Below, piece after piece: positions 1-5,992 of a stretch of 6,417 nt of DNA. Numbering within the stretch: the first letter of the stretch is position 1; every line of letters begins with the position of its first letter. Position numbers and translations under genes: made by a program. This stretch comes from Gammaproteobacteria bacterium (GTDB lineage Bacteria; Pseudomonadota; Gammaproteobacteria; SZUA-140). The notes under the pieces are model-generated. The model was not told where the DNA came from, made no database searches, and worked only from the letters and a program-made list of their open reading frames with translations. The stretch lies in NCBI GenBank assembly GCA_026982145.1, contig JALSHQ010000026.1:1-6417 (forward strand), read 5' to 3'.

Positions 1-64
1 GCAGCTTTTTCAGCTGACGATCATTGCGGCTTCCAAATACCTTACCGAAAACCTTATTAAGCAT
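1..64 (-). CDS. secA: Protein translocase ATPase SecA, N-terminal fragment (gene runs off the left edge)
   Basis: Read on the minus strand from an ATG at 64, the first 21 codons give MLNKVFGKVFGSRNDRQLKK followed by Leu. This matches the characteristic SecA start, in which a short amphipathic N-terminal helix leads into a G-S-R-N-D-R motif. SecA is the cytoplasmic and membrane-associated ATPase that drives unfolded preproteins through SecYEG. Nothing beyond the N-terminal helix is visible, so the ATPase motifs cannot be checked. No purine-rich Shine-Dalgarno is evident just before the ATG; the preceding bases read CCTTGGGTATTC. The gene lies 97 bp downstream of the M23 peptidase gene on the same strand, so cotranscription is possible. 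SecA next to the end of the dcw cluster is a common gammaproteobacterial arrangement, which supports the call despite the short fragment. Confidence 0.9.
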   Translation of the reverse strand, partial: MLNKVFGKVFGSRNDRQLKKL

Positions 65-161
65 GAATACCCAAGGGCGACTAGTATGCGTCGCGTCGAT
101 TAGTTTTTATAATATTAGTTAGTCTGCGCCACCCTGATATCCTCGGTGATCTGAGGGGAAT
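65..161 (-). other. secA leader / M23-secA intergenic region with a small hairpin
   Basis: This 97-bp gap separates the M23 stop codon from the secA ATG. It contains no plausible ORF, so no SecM-type arrest peptide is encoded here, unlike the enteric lpxC-secM-secA arrangement. Two things are visible. One is an A+T-rich tract around 101-120 (TATTAT/TATAAA on the minus strand) that could serve as a -10 element, but it has no convincing -35 at 16-18 bp. The other is an inverted repeat, GCGAC at 77-81 with GTCGC at 90-94 (5-bp stem, 8-nt loop), ending 12 nt before the secA start codon. The stem is short and may be chance. Confidence 0.35.
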
Positions 162-1085
162 CTAGCGTTTTGCATTGATATATTTTATCGGATCAACTTC
201 ACGTCCGTTTTTTAATACTTCATAGTGTACGTGCGGTCCGGTTGAGCGTCCACTGGATCCCATCAACGCAATGCGCTGCCCTTTCTCAACCTCAACCCCC
301 GCCTGCACCAGAATCTTACTATTATGGCCATAGCGTGTCACATAACCATTGCCATGATTAATCTCAACCAGATTACCATAGCCATAACGCGAATCCGCCC
401 AAGTGACCACACCCGCTGCTGAGGCAATCACATCTGAACCATCTTTCCCTGCAAAATCAACACCTTTATGGCGTGCTTGCAGCCCTGTAAAGGGATCAAC
501 GCGCATCCCATAATAAGATGATATCCACCCCCTTGTGATAGGACGGCCTGCGGGGAAAACTTCGCCTTCTAATTCTCGCCCCATATAGAAGGCTTCCATC
601 ACACGCAATTGCTGCTCACGATCATCCAGCTGAGCAGCCAGTGCATCCAACGATGTTAAAAAATCGGGCACTTCAAGCGCCACTAATGTTTGAGATTGCC
701 CCTCAGGGCCACCCTGCGCTGGCGCTTCAGTGAAATTAAACTCGCCCTTTTCAAGCCTTGCCTTTTCGGTCAAACGTCGCCCAAGCGCATTAAGCCTGAC
801 GGTGTGTGCCTGTAAACTGCCCAGACGCACGGCAAGCGCATTCATATTTTCACGAGCGATACGGGTAGTTTCTGCCAATTCATCACGATGGCGCAACATT
901 TCAGACTCCCAGTTACTTGGCAGCGCTTGGTTATTCGCCTCCATTTTGCCCACTTCATAGCCGACATACATGACGCTGCCCGGAAAAATCAGCGTAATAA
1001 AGAGCAAAATAAGCAGCAGCTTATTTCGCCCCAAATGAATGCTTAAAGATTTTTTTGCTTTCTTTGAAAACAGAATGATGTTCAT
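162..1085 (-). CDS. Membrane-anchored M23 family (LytM-type) peptidoglycan endopeptidase
   Basis: The protein has 307 residues. It has a basic N-terminus (about residues 8-22), one hydrophobic segment (about 22-43, signal anchor or uncleaved signal) and a charged, Leu-rich region likely to form a coiled coil (about 58-112 and 140-165). The C-terminal M23/LytM domain covers about 185-303. Its zinc-site motifs are intact: H206-x3-D210 (HKGVD) and H285-V-H287 (HVHYE), plus a conserved YGH at 252-254. The protein should therefore be an active metalloendopeptidase cutting peptide cross-links in the periplasm, rather than a degenerate EnvC- or NlpD-like activator. The start is supported by TAAGGA (1089-1094) just upstream of the ATG. 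Divergent dciA lies 51 bp upstream and secA 97 bp downstream. The same M23 gene between dciA and secA is known in Pseudomonas-type genomes, where as far as I know it has no standard name. The exact substrate bond cannot be read from sequence. Confidence 0.9.
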   Translation of the reverse strand: MNIILFSKKAKKSLSIHLGRNKLLLILLFITLIFPGSVMYVGYEVGKMEANNQALPSNWESEMLRHRDELAETTRIARENMNALAVRLGSLQAHTVRLNALGRRLTEKARLEKGEFNFTEAPAQGGPEGQSQTLVALEVPDFLTSLDALAAQLDDREQQLRVMEAFYMGRELEGEVFPAGRPITRGWISSYYGMRVDPFTGLQARHKGVDFAGKDGSDVIASAAGVVTWADSRYGYGNLVEINHGNGYVTRYGHNSKILVQAGVEVEKGQRIALMGSSGRSTGPHVHYEVLKNGREVDPIKYINAKR

Positions 1086-1092
1086 CTATCCT
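1064..1092 (+). promoter_or_regulatory. Candidate sigma70-type promoter for dciA
   Basis: TTGAAA (1064-1069, 5 of 6 to consensus) is separated by exactly 17 bp from TATCCT (1087-1092, 4 of 6). Transcription would begin near 1099 and give a leader of about 38 nt before the dciA ATG at 1137. The element overlaps the first codons of the divergent M23 gene, which is expected when only 51 bp separate the two starts. It was identified by eye only. The weak -10 keeps confidence low. Confidence 0.35.
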
Positions 1093-1136
1093 TACTCACT
1101 ATCAGTCTTTTCCTAAATACCTTTAACATCACAAAA

Positions 1137-1586
1137 ATGCGCCATCCCAATTCTGTCAAAAAACTACTTAGCGGTGGTCATTCAAAACAACTGCGTCGCT
1201 TGGCTCAGTTTTCAAGTCAGCTCAAAGAGCTTAGCGCGCTTGTTCAGAGCTGTCTGCCCTCACCACTGCAGGGGCACTGTCAGGTCGTCAACATCCGAGG
1301 GAAATCGCTTATTTTACAAACAGAAAGCCCTGCTTGGGCCACACAACTCCGCTTCTACACGCCAGCCATGTTATCCACCCTGACCCATCACCGCTGCAAC
1401 CACATAAAAGAGATTCAGATCAAAGTTAAACCTGTATCGGCGCTAGTGCCACCAGACACAAGATGTAATATGAAAATTTCTTCTCAATCTGCGATCTTGA
1501 TCACCAGCTTGGCAGATGCGACTTCACATCACCAATTGAAGCAATCTCTACTGCGACTGGCTCGCCGCAACCCGTCTAATGCTTAA
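1137..1586 (+). CDS. dciA: DciA family (DUF721) replicative helicase loader
   Basis: The product has 149 residues and is the only gene on the plus strand. The N-terminus is basic and helical (about 1-40). The core from about 45 to 105 carries the DUF721 hallmark S-P-A-W-A-x-Q-L-R (64-72), followed by a helix and a strand ending in I-K-V-K-P; this fold resembles a KH domain. The basic C-terminal tail (QSLLRLARR, about 135-143) fits a DNA- or helicase-contacting segment. DciA recruits and loads the replicative helicase DnaB at origins in the many bacteria that lack phage-derived DnaC/DnaI loaders. Its presence suggests this organism uses the ancestral DciA route (inference). No in-frame start exists just upstream, and there is no recognisable Shine-Dalgarno before this ATG, so translation is probably weak or leader-dependent. 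It converges on lpxC with 18 bp between the stops. Position between lpxC and an M23-secA pair supports the identification. Confidence 0.85.
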   Translation: MRHPNSVKKLLSGGHSKQLRRLAQFSSQLKELSALVQSCLPSPLQGHCQVVNIRGKSLILQTESPAWATQLRFYTPAMLSTLTHHRCNHIKEIQIKVKPVSALVPPDTRCNMKISSQSAILITSLADATSHHQLKQSLLRLARRNPSNA

Positions 1587-1591
1587 TTGTT

Positions 1592-1624
1592 AACCCAGTA
1601 CGGCTCAACTTGCCGGCATGGGTT
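1592..1624. terminator. Imperfect hairpin at the dciA/lpxC convergent junction (possible bidirectional terminator)
   Basis: The arms AACCCA (1592-1597) and TGGGTT (1619-1624) form a 6-bp stem. Inside them, CGGC (1601-1604) and GCCG (1612-1615) form a second 4-bp stem. The two stems are separated by a symmetric 3x3 internal loop and closed by a 7-nt loop that contains the lpxC stop codon (1605-1607). The structure can form in both transcripts. Neither side carries a strong T-tract (AACAATTAAGC on the minus side, GCGCGAATGAG on the plus side). It is therefore not a textbook intrinsic terminator and may only protect 3' ends or limit read-through. Confidence 0.35.
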
Positions 1625-2519
1625 GCGCGAATGAGATGGGCGCAGGCTTGCCTTCTTCCTCAAAAGTCACCAATTCCCAGGCATCCTTATCCGCCACCAA
1701 TGTGCGTAAAAGGTGATTATTGAGATCATGCCCCGATTTATGCCCACTAAAAGCACCAATTAAGCTGTGACCCAGAAGATAGAGGTCCCCAATCGCATCG
1801 AGCACTTTATGCTTCACAAATTCATCATCGTTACGCAGGCCATCTTCGTTCAGAATACGCTCTTCATCGACGACGATTGCATTTTTCATGCTCCCCCCGA
1901 GCGCTAGGTTTTTCTCCCTTAACCACTCGATATCACGCATAAACCCGAAGGTTCGCGCGCGACTCACCTCTTTTACAAACGAAGTGGTGGAAAAATCGAC
2001 AGTCGCTTCACGCGCTTTGCCATCAAAAGCGGGATGTTGGAAATCGATCGCAAACGAGACTTTGAACCCCTCAAATGGGTCGAAACGCGCCCATTTGTCG
2101 CCATCTTCCACAACCACTGAGCGCTTAATGCGAATAAAACGCTTCGGTGCTGGCTGGTTTTCGATGCCCGCGGATTGAATCAGAAAAACAAAGGGACCCG
2201 CACTGCCATCCATTATCGGCACTTCAGAGGCGCTCAGCTCCACATAAGCGTTATCAATCCCAAGCCCAGCAAATGCCGAAAGCAGATGCTCCACTGTTGA
2301 GATGCGCACCCCGTCTCTAATCAACGTGGTGGAAAGCCTTGTGTCGCCTACATTTTCTTCTTTCGCTTCAATTTCAACGGGTTCGTCAAGATCAACGCGA
2401 CGAAAAACAATCCCTCTATCCACCGGTGCCGGGCGCAAGGTCAGGTAGATCTTCTCCCCGGTATGCAGCCCGACGCCTGTGGCTCGAATGACATTTTTCA
2501 GTGTACGTTGCTTGATCAT
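1605..2519 (-). CDS. lpxC: UDP-3-O-acyl-N-acetylglucosamine deacetylase LpxC
   Basis: The protein has 304 residues, close to the E. coli length of 305. It catalyses zinc-dependent deacetylation of UDP-3-O-acyl-GlcNAc, the committed step of lipid A synthesis, in the cytoplasm. The N-terminus I-K-Q-R-T-L-K-N-V-I-R-A-T-G-V-G-L-H is typical. The catalytic set is intact: E77-H78 in TVEHLLSA, H237 and D241 in KHKVLDAIGD, and H264 in SGHKSGH. From family knowledge H78, H237 and D241 bind zinc, E77 is the general base and H264 assists; each is one residue below the E. coli number. The start is fixed by homology. The ribosome site is weak (GGTGGGAA with its GGG at 2531-2533, about 11 nt from the ATG). 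The C-terminus (PISFAQPMPAS) differs from the short nonpolar E. coli tail used for FtsH degradation. The gene lies 206 bp downstream of ftsZ on the same strand and converges with dciA. Confidence 0.98.
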   Translation of the reverse strand: MIKQRTLKNVIRATGVGLHTGEKIYLTLRPAPVDRGIVFRRVDLDEPVEIEAKEENVGDTRLSTTLIRDGVRISTVEHLLSAFAGLGIDNAYVELSASEVPIMDGSAGPFVFLIQSAGIENQPAPKRFIRIKRSVVVEDGDKWARFDPFEGFKVSFAIDFQHPAFDGKAREATVDFSTTSFVKEVSRARTFGFMRDIEWLREKNLALGGSMKNAIVVDEERILNEDGLRNDDEFVKHKVLDAIGDLYLLGHSLIGAFSGHKSGHDLNNHLLRTLVADKDAWELVTFEEEGKPAPISFAQPMPAS

Positions 2520-2725
2520 CTACTTATTTTCCCACCCGCTCCACACGCTGACAGATCACGAGCCAAATTAAACCACGGCCATCTGCCGATCCCGGCGGAT
2601 CTTAGCATAGCCACACCACCCTGCATAGAAACAGGGCGAGCCGAACCCTGAGCCAGCGTAGCGCATCTACCTCGTTTGCGTAGGAGAATTGCCTCTGTGT
2701 TGCCTCCTACTTTATCGATAGCAAA
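2520..2725 (-). other. ftsZ-lpxC intergenic region (lpxC leader) with several inverted repeats
   Basis: This 206-bp gap is the largest in the window. It holds three groups of short inverted repeats. GTAG/CTAC blocks lie at 2658-2710. CCCTG (2619-2623), CAGGG (2632-2636) and CCCTG (2646-2650) form a second group, in which the middle block can pair with either neighbour. The third is an imperfect palindrome at 2581-2600 (ATC-t-GCCG-atcc-CGGC-g-GAT). None is followed by a T-run in the minus direction, so no intrinsic terminator separates ftsZ from lpxC. A weak -10-like TATGCT lies at 2604-2609 on the minus strand without a good -35. A 32-codon minus-strand ORF (2568-2666) is possible but poorly supported. 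I recognise no known riboswitch or RNA family here. Confidence 0.5.
2658..2710. repeat. Alternating complementary blocks (GTAG/CTAC), including a 7-bp inverted repeat
   Basis: Four blocks alternate within 53 bp: GTAG (2658-2661), CTAC (2667-2670), GTAGGAG (2680-2686) and CTCCTAC (2704-2710). The strongest pairing is the last two, a perfect 7-bp stem with a 17-nt loop, located 15 bp after the ftsZ stop codon. The inner block can pair instead with the CTAC at 2667-2670, which in turn can pair with the GTAG at 2658-2661, so the stems exclude one another. This geometry resembles an attenuator or mRNA-processing element, but 4-bp blocks recur easily by chance. Confidence 0.4.
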
Positions 2726-3877
2726 TTAATCTGCTTGGCGCCTTAAAAAGGCAGGCACATCCAGATAATCCATGTTGGTGCTATCAGCCGGAACCACATT
2801 CGGCTCAGCCGCGGTCGTCTGATTACGCATCACGGTTGGGCGCTCCAGCTTGTTATAGTCCACATCACCACCGTTGGTCTTGGAGATCAACTTAACTGGC
2901 TTGGCTTCTAGCTTGACTGAATCACGCCCCAGCCCCGTCGCCACCACGGTCACACGCAGCTCACCTTCCATTTCTGGATCGATCACGGTGCCAACCACAA
3001 CAGTGGCATCTTCTGAGGCAAATTCCTTCACGGTATTACCCACCTCTTCGAACTCACCAATCGTCATGCTTAAGCCAGCGGTGACATTCACTAATATGCC
3101 GTGCGCACCCGCCAAGTTAACATCTTCCAGCAGTGGGCTTGCGATGGCCGCTTCCGCCGCTTCACGTGCACGATGATCCCCTGAGGAGCTGCCAGAACCC
3201 ATCATCGCCATCCCCATTTCAGACATCACCGTGCGCACATCTGCAAAATCGACATTGATCAGACCCGGGCGCGTGATGAGCTCAGCAATGCCTTGCACCG
3301 CGCCCAACAATACGTCATTGGCAGATTTGAACGCTTCAAGCAGAGAGGCATCTTTGCCTAATACCGACAGCAGTTTTTCATTGGGAATAGTGATCAAAGA
3401 ATCGACATGTTCACTCAGCGCCTCAATCCCTTCTTCTGCAATTCTGGCGCGCTTTTTACCTTCAAACGGGAACGGCTTAGTCACTACCGCCACCGTTAAA
3501 ATCTCCATATCTTTAGCCACTTGAGCTACAACCGGTGCCGCACCCGTGCCGGTACCGCCGCCCATGCCCGCAGTGATGAACACCATATCTGCACCATCGA
3601 TGATCTCGGCAATGCGCTCACGATCTTCAAGGGCGGCCTGTCGTCCGACCTCAGGATTAGCCCCTGCGCCCAGCCCTTTAGTCACACTATTCCCCAGCTG
3701 CAAAGTGGTGCGTGCTGATGAATTCTTCAATGCCTGAGCATCCGTGTTGGCGCAGATAAAATCGACCCCATCGATGTCCGCAGATACCATATGCTCCACC
3801 GCATTACCGCCGCCACCACCGACACCGATCACTTTGATGACTGCGTTTTGGCTATATGCATCCATTAATTCAAACAT
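2726..3877 (-). CDS. ftsZ: Cell division GTPase FtsZ
   Basis: The protein has 383 residues, the same length as E. coli FtsZ. This tubulin homologue polymerises at midcell into the Z ring, and GTP is hydrolysed between adjacent subunits. In order: a short N-terminal tail (MFELMDAYSQ), the GTP-binding domain with VIGVGGGGGNAV (16-27) and the tubulin signature GGGTGTG (106-112), and the T7 synergy loop around N208-x-D210-x-x-D213, which supplies catalytic acidic residues to the next subunit. The C-terminal domain follows to about 320, then a short flexible linker (about 320-366). The last is the conserved C-terminal peptide MDYLDVPAFLRRQAD (369-383), which binds FtsA and ZipA and is usually the docking point for MinC. 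The start is supported by a strong ribosome site, AAAGGAG (3887-3893), 9 nt before the ATG. ftsA lies 55 bp upstream, and no terminator separates ftsZ from lpxC. All key residues are present. Confidence 0.99.
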   Translation of the reverse strand: MFELMDAYSQNAVIKVIGVGGGGGNAVEHMVSADIDGVDFICANTDAQALKNSSARTTLQLGNSVTKGLGAGANPEVGRQAALEDRERIAEIIDGADMVFITAGMGGGTGTGAAPVVAQVAKDMEILTVAVVTKPFPFEGKKRARIAEEGIEALSEHVDSLITIPNEKLLSVLGKDASLLEAFKSANDVLLGAVQGIAELITRPGLINVDFADVRTVMSEMGMAMMGSGSSSGDHRAREAAEAAIASPLLEDVNLAGAHGILVNVTAGLSMTIGEFEEVGNTVKEFASEDATVVVGTVIDPEMEGELRVTVVATGLGRDSVKLEAKPVKLISKTNGGDVDYNKLERPTVMRNQTTAAEPNVVPADSTNMDYLDVPAFLRRQAD

Positions 3878-3886
3878 GTTTTTTAT

Positions 3887-3893
3887 CTCCTTT
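3887..3893 (-). promoter_or_regulatory. Strong Shine-Dalgarno site of ftsZ
   Basis: AAAGGAG on the minus strand lies 9 nt before the ftsZ ATG at 3877. It is the clearest ribosome site in the window, and clearly better than the sites before ftsA, lpxC, dciA and secA. This fits the known need for far more FtsZ than FtsA or FtsQ. Confidence 0.75.
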
Positions 3894-3932
3894 GATTCTC
3901 AATTTAACGCCGTTATTTTGATGCTTACAAAC

Positions 3933-5165
3933 TTAAAAATTACCCTGAAACCAACTCTTCATCCTCGCCCATATACTGCCCCCACCTACGTCCCCGAGAT
4001 TCGGGTTTTTCACATGTCGCTGCGTATGCCCATATAGCAGCAGCCCGACACCTGTCGCATGGATGGGGTTGCGCACCACATCCACCAATCCTTCTACATA
4101 TTGCGGAACACCCAGCCTTACCGGGGTGTGAAAGATCTCTTCTGCTAGCTCGATTACCCCTTCCATCTTCGATGTCCCACCGGTCAAAACAACACCCGCT
4201 GCGATCAGGTCATCGAAACCACTGCGGCGCAGCTCCGCCTGTATCAAGATAAACAGCTCTTCATACCTTGGCTCCACCACCTCGGCCAGTGTCTGTCGCG
4301 CTAACCGTCGCGCCGGGCGATCCCCGACACTCGGTACTTCGATGGTCTCTTCGGGGCTTGCCAACTGAGTCAGCGCACAGCCATATTTAATTTTGATCTC
4401 TTCCGCGTATTGCGTGGGTGTGCGCAGTGCAACGGCGATATCATTGGTCACTTGGTCTCCTGCAATCGGGATGACAGCCGTGTGGCGAATCGAACCATCG
4501 GTAAAGACGGCGATATCGGTCGTCCCCCCGCCAATATCCACTAGGCAAACCCCAAGCTCTTTTTCATCGTCCATCAAAACGGAGTAACTTGAGGCAAGCT
4601 GCTCGAGAATCACATCATCCACTTCAAGCCCGCAGCGACGCACACATTTAATAATGTTCTGCGCGGCACTCACCGCACCGGTCACCATGTGCACCTTCGC
4701 TTCGAGCCGCACACCTGACATTCCGATCGGCTCTTTGATCCCATCTTGATTGTCGATGATGAATTCCTGCGGCAATATATGGAGGATTTTTTGATCGGCC
4801 GGGATCGCAACAGCACGTGCTGCATCGATCACACGATCAACATCACTCGCAACGATTTCACTATCACGTATCGCAACAATCCCGTGGGAATTAAGGCTGC
4901 GAATATGACTTCCTGCGATGCCCGCATAGACTGCATGAATCTCGCAGCCGGCCATCAGCTCTGCCTCTTCCACTGCGCGCTGAATCGATTGCACCGTCGA
5001 CTCAATGTTGACCACAACCCCTTTTTTCAACCCTTTTGAAGGGTGCGAGCCGATACCAATAATCTCTATCTTATCGCTGTCGGTAATCTCACCTACGATG
5101 GCCACCACCTTGGAGGTGCCGATATCGAGCCCGACGATCAGATCTTTTTCATCTTTTTTAGACAT
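3933..5165 (-). CDS. ftsA: Cell division protein FtsA (actin-like membrane tether of FtsZ)
   Basis: The protein has 410 residues from the preferred ATG at 5165 (E. coli 420). It is an actin/Hsp70-fold ATPase that links FtsZ filaments to the inner membrane and recruits later divisome proteins. Visible motifs are phosphate-1 VGLDIGTSK (11-19), the SHS2/1C subdomain with GIAGSHI (82-88), phosphate-2 VDIGGGTTDIAV (209-220) and the adenosine loop AAGVVLTGGTSKMEGV (322-337). A C-terminal amphipathic helix (about 396-410, WARMKSWFQGNF) is the membrane-targeting sequence. The reading frame stays open upstream to an ATG at 5210 that overlaps the ftsQ stop as TGATG and would add 15 residues (MVDLTTGLSVKRDKT). 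I chose 5165 because family members begin only a few residues before the first strand, and a weak purine site (AGAGAG, about 5174-5179) precedes it. Neither start has a strong ribosome site. Confidence 0.97.
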   Translation of the reverse strand: MSKKDEKDLIVGLDIGTSKVVAIVGEITDSDKIEIIGIGSHPSKGLKKGVVVNIESTVQSIQRAVEEAELMAGCEIHAVYAGIAGSHIRSLNSHGIVAIRDSEIVASDVDRVIDAARAVAIPADQKILHILPQEFIIDNQDGIKEPIGMSGVRLEAKVHMVTGAVSAAQNIIKCVRRCGLEVDDVILEQLASSYSVLMDDEKELGVCLVDIGGGTTDIAVFTDGSIRHTAVIPIAGDQVTNDIAVALRTPTQYAEEIKIKYGCALTQLASPEETIEVPSVGDRPARRLARQTLAEVVEPRYEELFILIQAELRRSGFDDLIAAGVVLTGGTSKMEGVIELAEEIFHTPVRLGVPQYVEGLVDVVRNPIHATGVGLLLYGHTQRHVKNPNLGDVGGGSIWARMKSWFQGNF

Positions 5166-5209
5166 CGTTTTGTCTCTCTTTACGCTCAGCCCAGTTGTTA
5201 AATCCACCA

Positions 5210-5992
5210 TCAACCACGAGTAATTTCACGCTCTTTTCCAGCGGCGGCATGCCAACGCACCGCAAACCCATTGGCATACCTCAAATCAACTTCATCAATA
5301 GAGCGCACCCACTGCTGCAGCACTTTTGGATAGAGGTCGATAAAGCGCGCTAGCCGCAGCTCACTCTCCTTCCGTCCCAACAGCAACTTCACACCATTAC
5401 TTAATGTCACCACCCAAGCACGTCGTTCATCTTGTGCGAGATGCGTTGCAAGGAGCCCTTGCGCTGCTAACATTTCACGCACTTTGGCGTACTTGGCTAA
5501 CACCGCCACACCATCACTGCCGGGACCCACTAATTCAGGATAATTAGTAAAATTCGCGCTATTCTGTGGAAAAAAGAGCCCCCCTTCCGGGTTCACTAGA
5601 GCAGACTCACCCCAGCGTGCAGCCACCACCTGCTCCTGCAACGAAATATAGAGCGTATCGGGCCAAACCCGCCGCACAGCGGCCTGCTTCACCCACGGCA
5701 ATGTCTCAATGGCGAGTTTGACCTGCCCCACATCAACCCCCAGAAAACCTTGCTCACTAAAACTTGCGACCACCCGCTTAATTGCCTCGGGCTTGACGCG
5801 CTCAAATACCCCTTCTACCTGCACTGATTGGATCTTCATTGATTGAGGATCGACCAGTTTCGCTGCCACGCGCTCACCGATAAAAGCGACCACCACTAAC
5901 GCCAGCGCGCCACCTGCCAAACGTGGGAGCCAATGCTTGCAGCCCGCGACAAAAGGGCGCGACCGCTCTTTTTCGCTACCTTTATTCGCCAT
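5210..5992 (-). CDS. ftsQ: Cell division protein FtsQ
   Basis: The protein has 260 residues (E. coli 276). It is a bitopic inner-membrane divisome protein that forms the FtsQ-FtsL-FtsB complex and links early and late division proteins. It has a basic cytoplasmic tail (1-24), a transmembrane segment (about 25-43, GGALALVVVAFIGERVAA), and a periplasmic POTRA domain (about 53-125) with the typical V-x-V-E-G start and LPWV...VRRVWPDTL. A beta domain follows (about 130-248, beginning VNPEGGLF) and ends in the family motif VDLRYANGFAVRW (235-247). The start at 5992 is fixed by GAGG (5999-6002), 6 nt upstream. The ORF remains open for 17 more residues inside ddlB, but that extension is in the shadow of DdlB coding. 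ftsQ overlaps the ddlB 3' end by 11 bp (ATGGCGAATAA), so translational coupling is likely. Confidence 0.96.
   Translation of the reverse strand: MANKGSEKERSRPFVAGCKHWLPRLAGGALALVVVAFIGERVAAKLVDPQSMKIQSVQVEGVFERVKPEAIKRVVASFSEQGFLGVDVGQVKLAIETLPWVKQAAVRRVWPDTLYISLQEQVVAARWGESALVNPEGGLFFPQNSANFTNYPELVGPGSDGVAVLAKYAKVREMLAAQGLLATHLAQDERRAWVVTLSNGVKLLLGRKESELRLARFIDLYPKVLQQWVRSIDEVDLRYANGFAVRWHAAAGKEREITRG

Noticed and set aside
141..156. CCTC/GAGG inverted repeat after the M23 stop as a terminator
   Set aside because: It has only 4 bp of pairing, with mismatches inside and no T-tract.
1095..1125. Minus-strand TTAAAG-N17-GATAGT as a promoter for the M23 gene
   Set aside because: The match is poor, and a start site at the normal distance would leave almost no leader and remove the ribosome site.
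1174..1383. Second plus-strand ORF inside dciA
   Set aside because: It is out of frame with the DUF721 reading frame, which carries the family motifs.
2463..2651. Plus-strand 62-codon ORF across the lpxC 5' end and the ftsZ-lpxC gap
   Set aside because: About a third of it is antisense to lpxC, it has no ribosome site and the product resembles nothing known; it is a chance frame.
2740..2752. GCCTT/AAGGC hairpin at the 3' end of ftsZ
   Set aside because: It lies in codons for the conserved A-F-L-R-R of the C-terminal peptide, so protein constraint explains it.
3231..3524. Plus-strand ORFs antisense to ftsZ (also 2874-3176, 3521-3718 and 3744-4037)
   Set aside because: They lie opposite a fully intact ftsZ (and the end of ftsA), with low-complexity Ser/Thr/Ala composition expected from antisense frames of a conserved gene.
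3905..3915. TAACGCCGTTA near-palindrome between ftsA and ftsZ
   Set aside because: It has a four-bp stem with a 3-nt loop in an A+T-rich gap; it is too short to call an operator or terminator.
4746..5223. Plus-strand ORFs antisense to ftsA (4746-5039 and 5005-5223)
   Set aside because: They are shadow frames of ftsA with no ribosome site or recognisable motif.
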